Below, piece by piece: positions 1 to 10,078 of a stretch of DNA of 64,000 bases; position 1 is the first letter of the stretch; every line of letters begins with the position of its first letter. The notes under the pieces were generated by a model. It was not told the DNA's origin. It searched no databases and saw nothing but the letters and a program-made list of their open reading frames with translations. The stretch lies in assembly GCF_008728835.1 (NCBI RefSeq), contig NZ_CP042582.1:992001-1056000 (forward strand), given 5' to 3'. The stretch is from Hypericibacter adhaerens. GTDB taxonomy: Bacteria; Pseudomonadota; Alphaproteobacteria; Dongiales; Dongiaceae. Made by a program: the position numbers and the translations under genes.

Positions 1-1233
1 CCCGGTCGCCTTCGTCGGGTTGTCGGAGAGCTTGACCGCGCCGCGGCCGGCGGCGGCCGAGACCTTGCAGACCAGCGAAATCGCATCGAACGCATGCCCG
101 CCATTGGGCGGGCAGCCGCGGAAATCGTTGGTGAGGTTCGTGCCCCAGCCGAAGCCGAGCTGCACCCGGCCGTTGAAGCGCGCATGGAGCCGTTCGATCG
201 TGTCGAGCTCGAGCCCATCGGAAAAGATAATGAGCTTGGTCGCGGGATCGGCGCCGCGCGCCTGCCACCACTGGATCATCTCCTCGCCGCCGATGAAGGG
301 GTCCTTGCTGTCGACGCGCACGCCGGTCCAGCCCGTCACCCAGTCCGGCGCCTGGGCGAGGAAGGCCGTCGTGCCGAAGGTGTCGGGCAGCATGACGCGG
401 AGCGCGCCGTCATAGAGCTCCTGCCAGTCGGCCAGCACCTGATAGGGCGAGCGCGCCAGGGCCGCGTCGTCGTCGCCCGCGAGCGCCGCATAGACCATGG
501 GCAGCTCATGGGCGTTGGTGCCCTTGGCTTCCAGATCGTGCTTCATGGCGAGATAGGCGTTGGAGGTGCCGGTGAATTTCGGCCCCAGCCCTTCGACCAT
601 CGCCTGGATCACCCATTCCTGCCAGAGGAAGTTGTGGCGCCGGCGCGTGCCGAAGTCCGAAAGGTTGAGGTTCTCGAGCCGGCGCAGCCTCAGGACCTTC
701 TCCCAGACCTTGGCCTTGGCGCGTGCATAGAGGATGTCGATCTCGAGCCGGCCGAGCCGCGCCAGCGCCGCGCGGCTGCGCAGATCGTCGATCACGGCCA
801 GCGCATAGATCTCCCACAGCGTGACCTCGGCCCAGGCGCCGGAGAAATCCAGCCGGTACTGGCCGTCCCGCCGCTCGAGCTGATAGTCGGGCAGGCGCAG
901 GCCCGCCAGCCAGTCGATGAACTCGCCGGGGAAGATGCCCTTGCGGCCATAGAACGTGTTGCCGGCGATCCAGATCAGCTCGGACTTGGTGAAGCGCAGA
1001 CCCTTCACATGGTCGAGCTGGGCCCGGAGCGCCGATTCCGGCACCTGATCGGCAAGCCGTGTCTGGCGGGTGCGGTTCTTGAGCGAGAAGGTGACTGGCA
1101 CGTCGCGATGCTTGCGCCAGATCAGGAGCAGCATCAGCAGCTTGTAGAAATCCGTATCGAGCAGGCTGCGGACCGCCGGGTCGAGCTCGAAATTATGGTC
1201 CCAGGCGCGCTTGGCGAGATCGACGAGAGGCAT
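1..1233 (-). CDS. pncB: Nicotinate phosphoribosyltransferase (3' end outside window)
   Basis: Makes nicotinate mononucleotide from nicotinate and PRPP with ATP hydrolysis, the first step of NAD salvage (Preiss-Handler route), in the cytosol. The translation begins [11 protein letters not shown] and contains family motifs in order: [11 protein letters not shown] near residue 25, [12 protein letters not shown] and [10 protein letters not shown] in the middle, [18 protein letters not shown] and [11 protein letters not shown] towards the C-terminus. About 411 codons are visible and the end lies beyond base 1. An ATG at 1254 is followed at once by a stop, so 1233 is the start. It lies 48 bp downstream of nadE on the same strand, so the two probably form one NAD-forming operon. 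Confidence 0.93.
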   Translation of the reverse strand, partial: MPLVDLAKRAWDHNFELDPAVRSLLDTDFYKLLMLLLIWRKHRDVPVTFSLKNRTRQTRLADQVPESALRAQLDHVKGLRFTKSELIWIAGNTFYGRKGIFPGEFIDWLAGLRLPDYQLERRDGQYRLDFSGAWAEVTLWEIYALAVIDDLRSRAALARLGRLEIDILYARAKAKVWEKVLRLRRLENLNLSDFGTRRRHNFLWQEWVIQAMVEGLGPKFTGTSNAYLAMKHDLEAKGTNAHELPMVYAALAGDDDAALARSPYQVLADWQELYDGALRVMLPDTFGTTAFLAQAPDWVTGWTGVRVDSKDPFIGGEEMIQWWQARGADPATKLIIFSDGLELDTIERLHARFNGRVQLGFGWGTNLTNDFRGCPPNGGHAFDAISLVCKVSAAAGRGAVKLSDNPTKATG

Positions 1234-1281
1234 GGGCGGGAAACCTCAGGGCATGACGGGAAGGGGCCGGCCCGCGGGCGC

Positions 1282-3015
1282 TCAGAGGCTCGCGCGGTTC
1301 GTCATCGGATAGCGCCAGCCCTTGCCGAAGGGCCGCCCCGTGAGCTTGATCCCCGGCGGCGCCTGGCGGCGCTTGTATTCGGCACTCTTCACCAGGCTTG
1401 CGATGCGCTTCACATAGGCGGGATCGAGCGTGATGCCGAGCTGGCGCTCGGCCTGGCGCAGCGCCTCCGCCGGCTCCAGCAGATGCTCGATCAGGAGCCG
1501 CAGGATCGTGTCCAGCACCTCGTAGGAGCCGAGCGCCGCCTCGTCGGTCTGGTCGGGCTTGAGCTCGGCCGTGGGCGGCCGGTCGATGATGCCCTGCGGG
1601 ATCGGATCCCGGCCGCCCCGCATCCAGTCGCGATGGTTCTGGTTGCGCCAGCGGCAGAGCTCGAAGGCCGTGGTCTTGTAGAGATCCTTGATCGGGTTGA
1701 AGCCGCCGCACATGTCGCCATAGAGCGTGGCATAGCCGACCGACATCTCGGATTTGTTGCCGGTCGAGAGCACCAGCCCGCCATAGGCGTTGGAGAGCGC
1801 CATCAGCAGCGCGCCCCGGGTGCGCGGCTGAAAATTCTCCGAGGCCATGGAGCGGGCCGCGTTGGAGGGCCGGGTGCCCATGAGGCCGGGCCCGATCTCG
1901 TCGAGCGTCTTCTCGTAGGCGTCGAACATGGCGCCGATCGGCGCCACGCCGTGGCGGCAGCCGAGCCGCCGGAAGAGATCCTCCGCGAGCTCGAGGCTCT
2001 CATGGCCGGTGAAGCGGGTCGGCATCATCACGCCCACGACCCGGTCCGGGCCGATCGCGTCGACCGCCAGCGCCGCCACCAGCGCGCTGTCGAGGCCGCC
2101 CGAGACGCCCAGCATCGCCTGCGGAAACCCGTTCTTCTCGATATAGTCGCGCAAGCCCAGGGTGCAGGCGGCATAGATCGATTCGAGGCTGTCCGGGTAG
2201 GGAACGATCTCGCCCTGGGCCTGCTCGATATTGTCGATCTCGATGGAGCCGTTCTCCGCCCAGCTTCTGATCCGCGTCAGCTCGAGGCGCAGCGTCGCCT
2301 CGGCGAAGGCCGGCATCTGCGCGACGATCTCGCCCTCCGCGTCGAGGACGAAGGAGCCGCCATCCAGCACCAGCTCGTCCTGGCCGCCCACCATGTTGAG
2401 ATAGACGAGGGGCTTGCCCGAGGCTCGCACCCGCTCGCGCGCATGGGCGAGCCGGACCGGCATCTTGTCGACCTCGAAGGGGGAGCCGTTGATGACGATG
2501 AGGATGTCGACGAGCTCGTCGGCAAGCGCACGCGTCACGCGGCCATGCCACATGTCCTCGCAGATCATGGCGCCCAACCGCCAGCCTTTGAGGTCGAGCG
2601 GCTTGGGATCCTGCCCCTGCGCGAAGACGCGGCGCTCGTCGAACACGTCGACGTTCGGCAGCTCGGTCTTGAGCACGGCGCGGACCGTGCCGTCGGGCGT
2701 GATGAAGTAGGCGGCGTTGTAGGGAAGCTCGGTGCCGGCGACCGGCGCTCCGATCAGGACGGCGGGCCCGCCCAGCTTGCGCACGGCGTCGGCGAAACCG
2801 TCGATGGCGCGGGTCAGGCGCGACAGGAATCCGGGCCGGAGCACCAGATCCTCGAGCGGATAGCCCGAGGCGAAACATTCCGGAAAGACGACGAGGTCGG
2901 CATCCCTGTTGCTCTCGCAATGCTTGAGCGCAAGCGCCAGGTTCGCCTCGATGGCGCCGACGGTGGGATTGGCCTGGATGAGGGCGAGGCGAAGAACGCC
3001 TTTGGCGGCGGTCAT
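1282..3015 (-). CDS. nadE: Glutamine-dependent NAD+ synthetase
   Basis: Amidates nicotinate adenine dinucleotide to NAD+, using ammonia released from glutamine. The 577-residue protein has the two-domain layout of the glutamine-dependent form. The N-terminal nitrilase domain (about 1-250) shows the catalytic Glu (VFPECF, about 46), Lys (LKTELP) and Cys (MICEDMW). The C-terminal ATP-pyrophosphatase domain carries the P-loop GVSGGLDSAL (about 303) and the STGNKSEMSVGYATLYGD segment. Length is normal for the family. It is followed after 48 bp by pncB. A NadR-like gene lies about 6 kb away, so three NAD genes fall in the first 10 kb. Confidence 0.95.
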   Translation of the reverse strand: MTAAKGVLRLALIQANPTVGAIEANLALALKHCESNRDADLVVFPECFASGYPLEDLVLRPGFLSRLTRAIDGFADAVRKLGGPAVLIGAPVAGTELPYNAAYFITPDGTVRAVLKTELPNVDVFDERRVFAQGQDPKPLDLKGWRLGAMICEDMWHGRVTRALADELVDILIVINGSPFEVDKMPVRLAHARERVRASGKPLVYLNMVGGQDELVLDGGSFVLDAEGEIVAQMPAFAEATLRLELTRIRSWAENGSIEIDNIEQAQGEIVPYPDSLESIYAACTLGLRDYIEKNGFPQAMLGVSGGLDSALVAALAVDAIGPDRVVGVMMPTRFTGHESLELAEDLFRRLGCRHGVAPIGAMFDAYEKTLDEIGPGLMGTRPSNAARSMASENFQPRTRGALLMALSNAYGGLVLSTGNKSEMSVGYATLYGDMCGGFNPIKDLYKTTAFELCRWRNQNHRDWMRGGRDPIPQGIIDRPPTAELKPDQTDEAALGSYEVLDTILRLLIEHLLEPAEALRQAERQLGITLDPAYVKRIASLVKSAEYKRRQAPPGIKLTGRPFGKGWRYPMTNRASL

Positions 3016-3209
3016 GGAAGGACTCCTTTTCTCATCCCCGAGGGGACGGATCTGGCGAAGGCAGCCGTCATCCCCGGAGAGGATGCGGCGAGACTTCGCT
3101 TCATATAATGGCGATGGCGCCCGTCGCTGTCAGCCGCAAAGACGTCCTCCGACCCATGCGGGCGACGCAAACCCGTCGCAGACCTCTGATCCGAAAAGGA
3201 AAAAGCCGT

Positions 3210-5000
3210 TCACCCTTCAGGCACGCCCGCCTTGCGCATGCCGTCATAGATATGCTCGCGGCCGGCGAGATAGGCCGGATTGTCGGTCACGGCGCCGGCC
3301 CGCATGCGGGCGATGGTGAAGGTCGGGTCGAGGGCCAGCCCGGAGGCAGCCGCGGCCTTCGCCTCCTCGGTGCGGCCGAGATGGCTGAGCGCCGCCGCGA
3401 GGCCGAAATGCGCGATCGGCAGGTTGCGGTTGCGTTCGATCGATCCGCGGAAGCGGGCCGCCGCATCCTCGTCCGCGCGGAGCTGCAGCTTGGCGAAGCC
3501 CGCACCCATCAGCCAGATATGGGCGTTGGTATCGCGCGGGCTGAGGCGGAGCGCCTCGTTCAGATGCGCCTCGGTCTCTTCGCCGCGGCCGGCGAAATAT
3601 TTCGCCTGGCCGATCGCCCATTGCGCCATCGCCAGATTCGGATCGAGCGCCAGCGCCCGCTCGCATTCGGCGATGCCCTGCGCGATGCGGGCGGTATGGA
3701 TCAGCACGAACCCCAGGAGGTAATGCGCCCAGGCATGGTTGGGCGCGACCTTGAGCACGCGGGTCAAGGTCGATTCCGCTGCGGAAAAGCGCGAGGTGCG
3801 ATCGTCGGCCGTGAAGATGAAGCCGCCCATCATGTCGACCGTCGCGGTCCCGACGAGGGCCTCGATATTGCCGGGATCGAGCGCCAGCGCCCGCTCGAAG
3901 AAACCCCGCGCCTGGGCGGCGTATTCGGGCGCCCAGCCTTTCGCTGCTGCCGCGAGGCCCTGGAAATGCAGATCCATCGAGTCCGGTCGCGGCGAGCGCT
4001 CCGCGCGGCGCGCCTCGGCCGCAATGAGCTCGCTGTTGAGCGTGCCGGCGAGCCGGCCCACGATCTCGTCCTGCATGTCGAAGAGGTCGGTCAGCGGCTT
4101 GTCGAACCGCTCGGCCCAGAGATGGTTGCCGGTCTCGGCATCGACCAGCTGGACATTGACGCGCATGCGGCTGCCGCCGCGCTGCACGCTGCCTTCGAGC
4201 ACGTAGCGGACATTGAGGTCGCGGCCGATCGCCTTCACGTCGATCGGCTTGCCCTTGTAGGTGAAGGCGGTGTTCCGTGCGATGACGAAGGAGCCGGCGA
4301 TGCGGGAGAGGTCGGTCGTCAGGCTCTCGGTGATGCCGTCGACGAAATATTCCTGCTCCGGGTCGCCGCCGAAATTGGCGAAGGGGAGCACGACGATGGA
4401 GAGATGCGGCGGCGGGGCTGCGGCGCCGGCTGCCGTCGCCGCGCCGTCCTGCCGGCGGGTCGCGGCCGGACCCTCGAGCTCGACGCTGAAGACGCGCACC
4501 TTGCGGGCGATATGTTTCAGCGCCTTCTCGCCGCGATCGATGAAGTGTTCCTTCACCCGGTCGCGCACCTGGCGCCAGGCATCCTCCGAAAGGCTGATGC
4601 CGCCGGGCGCGGCCTCGCCCTCGAGCCGGGCGGCAATGTTGACGGCGTCCCCCATCAGGTCGCCGTCGTTCTCCTCGACCACGTCGCCGACATGGATGCC
4701 GATGCGGAAATCGATGCGTTGTTCGGGCGGAAGCCCGGCATTGCGCTCGGCCATGCCGGCCTGCACCTCGATGGCGCAGCGCACGGCGTCGACGGCGCTG
4801 CGGAACTCGACCAGGCTGCCGTCGCCGGTGCGTTTCACGACGCGGCCGTGATGCACCTGGATCAAGGGATCGATCAGGTCGCTGCGCAGGGCACGCAAGC
4901 GGGCGAGGGTGCGCTCCTCGTCGGCACCCGCCAGGCGCGAATAGCCCGCGATATCCGCCGCGAGGATCGCCGCCAGCTTGCGCTGAATCTGCTCCGCCAT
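3210..5000 (-). CDS. Class III adenylate/guanylate cyclase with TolB-like and TPR regions
   Basis: 596 residues. The N-terminal cyclase homology domain (about 5-180) has the first metal Asp in ILAADIAGYSRL, the second in RTGDGSLVEF, and the Asn-Arg pair in GDAVNIAARLEG, so catalysis is plausible. After a low-complexity linker near 185-200 comes a TolB/FlgO-like segment (LSIVVLPFANFGG, then DLSRIAGSFVIARNTAFTYKG), followed by TPR-like helical repeats to the C-terminus. This architecture is expanded in rhizobia and relatives. The cyclic nucleotide made, and the input sensed by the TPR part, cannot be read from sequence. No transmembrane segment is obvious. It appears monocistronic; a dispersed palindrome lies upstream. 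Confidence 0.85.
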   Translation of the reverse strand: MAEQIQRKLAAILAADIAGYSRLAGADEERTLARLRALRSDLIDPLIQVHHGRVVKRTGDGSLVEFRSAVDAVRCAIEVQAGMAERNAGLPPEQRIDFRIGIHVGDVVEENDGDLMGDAVNIAARLEGEAAPGGISLSEDAWRQVRDRVKEHFIDRGEKALKHIARKVRVFSVELEGPAATRRQDGAATAAGAAAPPPHLSIVVLPFANFGGDPEQEYFVDGITESLTTDLSRIAGSFVIARNTAFTYKGKPIDVKAIGRDLNVRYVLEGSVQRGGSRMRVNVQLVDAETGNHLWAERFDKPLTDLFDMQDEIVGRLAGTLNSELIAAEARRAERSPRPDSMDLHFQGLAAAAKGWAPEYAAQARGFFERALALDPGNIEALVGTATVDMMGGFIFTADDRTSRFSAAESTLTRVLKVAPNHAWAHYLLGFVLIHTARIAQGIAECERALALDPNLAMAQWAIGQAKYFAGRGEETEAHLNEALRLSPRDTNAHIWLMGAGFAKLQLRADEDAAARFRGSIERNRNLPIAHFGLAAALSHLGRTEEAKAAAASGLALDPTFTIARMRAGAVTDNPAYLAGREHIYDGMRKAGVPEG

Positions 5001-5140
5001 AAGGCCTCCCCCGGGGCTTTATGACCGCGATCCTAGCATCCGCTGCAGCCCTGTCACCCCCGCCAAGGCGGATGAAGCGTGTTTGGCGCCGCTCGCGTCA
5101 CCCCCCGTGCCCAGACAGACCAAGGCCGGTTCAACCCTTT

Positions 5141-5235
5141 CGTCATGCCGGCGAAGGCCGGCATCCATGAACACCGACCGTGCTCTATTCCGTGCAACGG
5201 GTGTTCATGGATCCCGGCCCAAGGCCGGGATGACG
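5141..5235. repeat. Imperfect inverted repeat of the GTCATGCCGGC type
   Basis: The left arm begins CGTCATGCCGGCGAAGGCCG and ends ATGAACACC (5141-5175). The right arm mirrors it with a few changes (5199-5235). Each arm also contains a small GGCC hairpin. It lies in the 290-bp gap between the cyclase and the acyltransferase fusion. It is related in form to the perfect repeat at 27482-27563. No gene was seen in the gap. Confidence 0.8.
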
Positions 5236-5290
5236 ATTGAGCGGAACGCGTTCGATTCCCTGGGATCGCAGGAGCTATCGGCTCCCTTCC

Positions 5291-8200
5291 TCACGCCACC
5301 GCTGCCGCGATCTCCTTCGCCTTCTTGAGGTCGGCCTTGCCCGAGCCCAGCACCGGCAGCGCGTCGAGCTTGCGGATGCCGTCGCGCTTGGGTAGCCAGA
5401 GCTTGGGCAGGCCGGTGGCGCCGAGCCCTTCGAGCACCGCCTCGGGCGTCGCGTCGCCCTCATAGAGCAGGACGATCTTTTCGCCCTTGGCAGGGTCGGG
5501 GACGCCCACGACGATCGCGGCGCGCAGGCCGGGGATCGCCAGCGCCGCGTCCTCGATGCGTCCATGCGGCACCATCTCGCCGGCGATCTTGGAGAAGCGC
5601 GAGAGCCGGCCGGTGATCTTGATGAAGCCGTCTTCATCGATGAGCGCGATGTCGCCGCTCCTGTACCAGCCGTCGACCATCGCTTCGGCCGTGCGCGCCG
5701 GATCGCCGATATAGCCATCCATCATGCCGGGCCCCTTCACCAGCAGCATGCCCTCGGCGCCGTCGGGCACCTCGGCACCGGTTTCAGGATCGACGGTCCG
5801 CACCGCGACCCCGGGAATGGGGCGGCCGACCGTGCCTTCCTTCTGGCCGGCCTGGGCCTCGGTACCGTCCTCGACATCCGTGCTGTTGACCGCGACGACC
5901 GGTCCCATCTCCGTCATGCCGAACCCCTCGAGCGGGCGCAGCCCGAACTTGGCGGCGAAGGCGTCGGCGATCTCGGGCCGCAACCGCTCGGCACCGGTCA
6001 CGACATGGCGCAGCGTCTTCATCTCGTCGGGCTCGGCCGCGCGCGTCCAGGCCTGGAGGAAGGTGGGCGTGCCGATCAAGGCCGTCGCCCCCGATTTCTT
6101 CACCAGCGGCCCGATCGCCTTGGCATCGAGCGGATTGGCGTGATAGGCGGCGCCGATGCCGGCCACCAGCGGCAGGCAGAGCGTTCCCGTGAAGCCGAAG
6201 GAATGGAAGAAGGGCAGCACGCCCGCGATGACATCGTCGCGGTCGATCCACAGCACCTGCGCCACCGCCTCGAGATTGGCGATGATCGCCCGGTGGCTCA
6301 GGATGGCGCCCTTGGGCTCGCCGGTGCTGCCGCTCGAGAACATGACGGTGGCGGGCGGCGGCGATCCTTCGAGCGGTCCGCCCATCAGCCGCGCGATCAG
6401 GCGCGCGGGCAGAAGCAGCGCCATCGCCGCCGCCTTGAGCTTCTCGGGCTTCGAGATGCCCGTCAGCAGATCCTCGACATAGAGCGCCCCCGGCGGCGGT
6501 GCCAGCTTCGCCTTCTCGAGGAACGCCCTCGCGGTGATCACGGTCTCGATCCCGCAGCGCCGGATCATCGAGGCCATGGCTTCGGGGCCGGCGGTGAAGT
6601 TGAGGTTGACCGGCGTCTTGCCGGCCAGCATCAGCCCAGCATTGACCAGCGCCGCCGCGACCGAGGCCGGCATCACGATCCCGACCATGGGCTTCTGCGA
6701 CCGGAACCGTTTCGCCAGGAGGATCGACGCGATCGCCACTTCGCCGAAGCGGAGCTTGCGGCCGGTGGTGTCCATGAGGGCCTGCGTGCGCCAGCGCCGC
6801 TTCGCGGTCTCGAGGATGCGGACCTGCAGCCGGTCGTTGGCGGCGGCGCGCCGTGCCCAGGCCTCGCTGCCCAGCGCCAGCACGGCGCGGCGCGCGGCCC
6901 AGGCGCTGGGCCTGGCGAGCGGCTTGCCGAAGCTCACCGTCACCGGCCGGATCAGCCGCTCGGGCCATTTCCAGAAGAAGCGGCCGCCCTTGTAGCTGAA
7001 GATCGAGCCCCAGACCTGGTCGAGATGGACCGGGATCACCGGCACATCGAGCCCGTTCGCGATCAGCTCCAGCCCGCGCTTGAAGGGCAGCGTCGAGCCG
7101 GTGCGGCTGATGGCGCCCTCGGCGAAGATGCAGACCACATGGCCTTCCTCGAGCTCGGCCCGCGCGCGCTTGATGGCGGCGACCGCGTCGCGCCCGCCGC
7201 TGACCGGAATCACCTTCATGCGGCGGAGGAACCAGCCGAAGGCGCCCTTGAAGAATCCGGACCAGGCCAGGAAGCGCACGAAGCGCTGGACGCAGGCCCC
7301 GACCAGGAGCCCGTCGACGAAGGACATATGGTTGCAGACGAGAAGCGCCGGCCCCCGCTGCGGCACATTCTCCGGTCCCTCGATGCGGATCCGGTAGAGC
7401 GTGTGGGTGGCGAGCCAGAGCAGGAAGCGGGCGAGGAACTCCGGCACGGTCCAGATCGCGACGGCGGTCGCGATCAGGGTGCCGATGCCGGCCGCCAGGA
7501 TTCCGGCGGCGGTGCTCCATTCGAGCACGCTGCCGAAGAACCAGGCGAGGCCGGAGGCGAGCAGGATGCCGGCGGTGCCGACCATGTTGGTGACGGCCAC
7601 CACGCGCCCGCGCTCGTCGAGCGGCGCCTTGAGCTGGATCGCCGCGTTCAAGGGCACGATGAAGAGGCCGCCGGCAACGCCCAGGAAAGCGAGCGCCGGC
7701 AGGGCCGCCTCGACCGAGCCGGTGACGCCCGAAAGCCAGAGCGCACCGATGCCCATGCCGATCGAGCCCAGCGGCACCAGCCCGGGCTCGACCTTGGGCC
7801 CGGAGAGCCGCCCGGCGGCAAGCGAGCCCACGCCGATGCCGATCGCGACCGCCGCCTGCAGCAGGCCGGTGCCCGAGCCGCCGAGATCCAGATCCTCGCG
7901 GCCGAGGCGGATCGCCATCATCTGGAGGAAGGCGCCGAGGAGCCAGAACCAGGCGATGCCGGCGGCCGTCATGGCCATGTCGCGGTTAGCGAGGATCGCC
8001 TTGAAGCCGGGCAGGAGATCGGCCGAGGGCCGGAGCGAGAAGGGCCGCGTCTCGCGCGGCTCGGGCGCGCGCTCGGTATGGAAGGCGGCGAAGGCGCCGA
8101 GCGCCGCGATCGCAACCATGATCGCGCCGATTGCGGCCGGGCTCATCAGGTCGAACAGCAGGCCGCCGATGACGGCGCCGAGGATGATGGCGAGGAAGGT

Positions 8201-8674
8201 CGAGGATTCGAGCAGCGCATTGCCGCGCGAGAGCGCGGTCGAATCCAGGATCTCGGGGAGGATGCCGTATTTGGCGGGGCTGAAGAAGGCGGCCTGGGTC
8301 GAGACCAGGAAGAGGGCGCCCAGCATCGCCCATTCCTGGCCGCTCATGAGCGCCGGGATCGCGATCAGCATGGCCGGAATCTCGAACAGCTTCACCCGGG
8401 CGACGACGCGGTCCTTGCGCCGCCGGTCGGCGAGCTGGCCGGCCCAGCCGGAGAAGAGCAGGAAGGGCAGGATGAAGGCGCCGCCCACGGCTGCGATGAA
8501 GGAGGCGGCCTCGGCGTTTGTCGCCTCGCTGGTGCCGGTCGCGACCAGCACGACCGTCATCTTCAGGATATTGTCGTTGAGGGAGCCCAGGAACTGGGCC
8601 GTCATCAGCGCGAGGAAACCGCGCCGGCGCAGGAGGGCGCCGTAGCCCTTCGCCTCGCCATCGACCGGTTTCAT
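5291..8674 (-). CDS. aas: MFS - PlsC acyltransferase - acyl-ACP/CoA ligase fusion (Aas type)
   Basis: A 1127-residue three-part protein. Residues 1 to about 420 form a twelve-helix MFS carrier like the lysophospholipid flippase LplT. About 430-640 is a PlsC-type acyltransferase with the NHMSFVDG (HX4D) motif near 445 and FAEGAISRTG. About 650-1127 is an AMP-forming acyl ligase with the P-loop SSGSTGEPKG near 776 and the YRSGDIALID and ITGRLSRFSKI motifs. Together these should import lysophospholipid, activate a fatty acid and re-acylate the lipid at the inner membrane. The start MKPVDGEAKG is chosen because the frame, open as far as 9082, would otherwise overlap the divergent NadR-like gene. 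Fused LplT-Aas proteins are known. The symbol is by family. Confidence 0.88.
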   Translation of the reverse strand: MKPVDGEAKGYGALLRRRGFLALMTAQFLGSLNDNILKMTVVLVATGTSEATNAEAASFIAAVGGAFILPFLLFSGWAGQLADRRRKDRVVARVKLFEIPAMLIAIPALMSGQEWAMLGALFLVSTQAAFFSPAKYGILPEILDSTALSRGNALLESSTFLAIILGAVIGGLLFDLMSPAAIGAIMVAIAALGAFAAFHTERAPEPRETRPFSLRPSADLLPGFKAILANRDMAMTAAGIAWFWLLGAFLQMMAIRLGREDLDLGGSGTGLLQAAVAIGIGVGSLAAGRLSGPKVEPGLVPLGSIGMGIGALWLSGVTGSVEAALPALAFLGVAGGLFIVPLNAAIQLKAPLDERGRVVAVTNMVGTAGILLASGLAWFFGSVLEWSTAAGILAAGIGTLIATAVAIWTVPEFLARFLLWLATHTLYRIRIEGPENVPQRGPALLVCNHMSFVDGLLVGACVQRFVRFLAWSGFFKGAFGWFLRRMKVIPVSGGRDAVAAIKRARAELEEGHVVCIFAEGAISRTGSTLPFKRGLELIANGLDVPVIPVHLDQVWGSIFSYKGGRFFWKWPERLIRPVTVSFGKPLARPSAWAARRAVLALGSEAWARRAAANDRLQVRILETAKRRWRTQALMDTTGRKLRFGEVAIASILLAKRFRSQKPMVGIVMPASVAAALVNAGLMLAGKTPVNLNFTAGPEAMASMIRRCGIETVITARAFLEKAKLAPPPGALYVEDLLTGISKPEKLKAAAMALLLPARLIARLMGGPLEGSPPPATVMFSSGSTGEPKGAILSHRAIIANLEAVAQVLWIDRDDVIAGVLPFFHSFGFTGTLCLPLVAGIGAAYHANPLDAKAIGPLVKKSGATALIGTPTFLQAWTRAAEPDEMKTLRHVVTGAERLRPEIADAFAAKFGLRPLEGFGMTEMGPVVAVNSTDVEDGTEAQAGQKEGTVGRPIPGVAVRTVDPETGAEVPDGAEGMLLVKGPGMMDGYIGDPARTAEAMVDGWYRSGDIALIDEDGFIKITGRLSRFSKIAGEMVPHGRIEDAALAIPGLRAAIVVGVPDPAKGEKIVLLYEGDATPEAVLEGLGATGLPKLWLPKRDGIRKLDALPVLGSGKADLKKAKEIAAAVA

Positions 8675-8881
8675 GGGCGCCCCCGACCGTCCCGCCGCTT
8701 CATGACATCCCGCATGCCGCCCCACCCATGCCCGTTCCCCCTGGGCAAGGCGCGCCCATATTATCGCAGTCTCCGCGGAACGCCCGGGTTTCGTTCCAGG
8801 GCCGCGCCGCTCCCTTGTTGGCGCGCCCGCGGTCGATGGCGTTAGGATGGGACGGATCGACCAGGAGCTTGACCTCATCCC

Positions 8882-9886
8882 ATGCCCCGCGGCTTCATCA
8901 TCGGCGGTTTCCGCCTGCCGACCGTCGGCCATAAATTCCTGATCGAGTTCGCCTCGCATTGGTGCCAGGGCGATCTCGACGTGATGCTCAACACGCGCGA
9001 CGAGGACGCCATCCCCGGCGCGGTGCGCCATCGCTGGCTCGCCGACCAGTTCCGCGGCCTGGCCCGCATCCACCGCTTCCACAACGCGCTGCCCGAGGAC
9101 TCCGCCGCTCCGGATTTCTGGCAGCTATGGAACCGGGCCATCCTGAAGCTGCTCGAAGGCCGGGCACCCGAGCTGCTCTTCGCCTCGGAGAGCTATGGAA
9201 AGCGGCTCGCGGCCGATCTGGGCGCGCGCTTCATCCCGGTCGATGCGCCGCGCGACGCCATCCCCATCTCGGCCAGCCGCGTGACGGCGGGGATCGGCGA
9301 GCATTGGGGGCTGCTTCTGCCCGAGGCGCGGCCCTCCTTCCTCAAACGGGTCGCGATCGTCGGGCCCGAGAGCTGCGGCAAGACCACCTTCGCGCGGCGC
9401 CTGGCGGCCGTGTTCCGCACCGTCCACGTGCCGGAATTCGCCCGCTCCTATCTCGAGGCCACGGACCCCTCGAAATATCCGGACCTCGCCGACATCGAGA
9501 TCATCGCCAAAGGCCACGCGGCGTCCGAGGACGCGCTCGCCCGCCAGGCCAACCGGCTCCTGGTGCTTGACACCGACCATGTCTGCACGGCGGTCTGGAG
9601 CGAGGTGGCGCTGGGGAAGGTGCCGCCCGCGGTCGAGGCCGAGATCGCCCGGCGCCCTTACGACCTGCGCCTGCTCATGGCCGACGACGTGCCCTTCACG
9701 CCCGACCCGCTGCGCTATGCCGGGCAATCACGGCAGATGACGCTGGCGCATTTCACCGACGCGCTCGACCGGCGCGGGCTCGCCTACACGATCATCGATG
9801 GCGGCTGGACCGAGCGCACCAAGAAGGCCGCGGCCGCGGTCGACGGGCTGATGGCGGAGCCGTACCGGTTCCACGCGGTGCCGTGA
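8882..9886 (+). CDS. nadR: NadR-like NMN adenylyltransferase / ribosylnicotinamide kinase
   Basis: A 334-residue protein with two nucleotide-handling domains. The N-terminal nucleotidyltransferase fold has GGFRLPTVGH (the (H/T)xGH site; Thr here replaces the first His) and ISASRVTAGI, the second phosphate-binding motif. From about 158 there is a P-loop kinase domain with GPESCGKTT and a conserved LDTDHVCTAVWSEV segment. NadR proteins convert NMN to NAD and phosphorylate nicotinamide riboside. The regulatory helix-turn-helix found at the N-terminus of enterobacterial NadR is absent, so this is an enzyme-only form. It is divergent from the Aas fusion. The symbol is by homology and substrate preference is inferred. 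Confidence 0.82.
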   Translation: MPRGFIIGGFRLPTVGHKFLIEFASHWCQGDLDVMLNTRDEDAIPGAVRHRWLADQFRGLARIHRFHNALPEDSAAPDFWQLWNRAILKLLEGRAPELLFASESYGKRLAADLGARFIPVDAPRDAIPISASRVTAGIGEHWGLLLPEARPSFLKRVAIVGPESCGKTTFARRLAAVFRTVHVPEFARSYLEATDPSKYPDLADIEIIAKGHAASEDALARQANRLLVLDTDHVCTAVWSEVALGKVPPAVEAEIARRPYDLRLLMADDVPFTPDPLRYAGQSRQMTLAHFTDALDRRGLAYTIIDGGWTERTKKAAAAVDGLMAEPYRFHAVP

Positions 9887-9917
9887 CGTTATTCCTTCCT
9901 CTCCACCCGCGAAGCCG

Positions 9918-10030
9918 GGGGGAGAGGGTAGGGTGAAGGGGCTTCGATGCCGGGCGAGATGTTGAAAAACTCGTTCGGTTCTTCGGCCGCCCCCTCACCC
10001 TACCCTCTCCCCCACGTTTGTGGGGGAGAG
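9918..10030. repeat. GC-rich inverted repeat between nadR-like gene and 10.1-kb gene
   Basis: A 25-nt arm at 9918-9942 (GGGGGAGAGGGTAGGGTGAA...) is repeated inverted at 9989-10013 with one mismatch. The right arm overlaps a second, perfect hairpin, CTCTCCCCCAC / GTGGGGGAGAG at 10005-10015 and 10020-10030. No T-run follows on the plus strand, so it is not an obvious intrinsic terminator. It belongs to the dispersed C/G-rich repeats of this window and fills most of the 192-bp gap. Confidence 0.75.
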
Positions 10031-10078
10031 GAAGAGATATATGACCCTTACGCAGGAAAGGATGCGGGGCGCTGTCCG

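Noticed and set aside
94-3108. Plus-strand open frame of about 1000 codons opposite pncB and nadE
   Set aside because: It is the antisense of two clear enzymes; composition is that of a high-GC shadow frame with no recognisable domain.
5564-8845. Plus-strand frame of about 1090 codons opposite the Aas fusion
   Set aside because: Low-complexity His/Arg/Glu-rich translation with no family match; the opposite strand carries all MFS, PlsC and ligase motifs.
8675-9082. N-terminal extension of the Aas fusion
   Set aside because: Would overlap the NadR-like gene by 200 bp and adds sequence unlike any MFS start.
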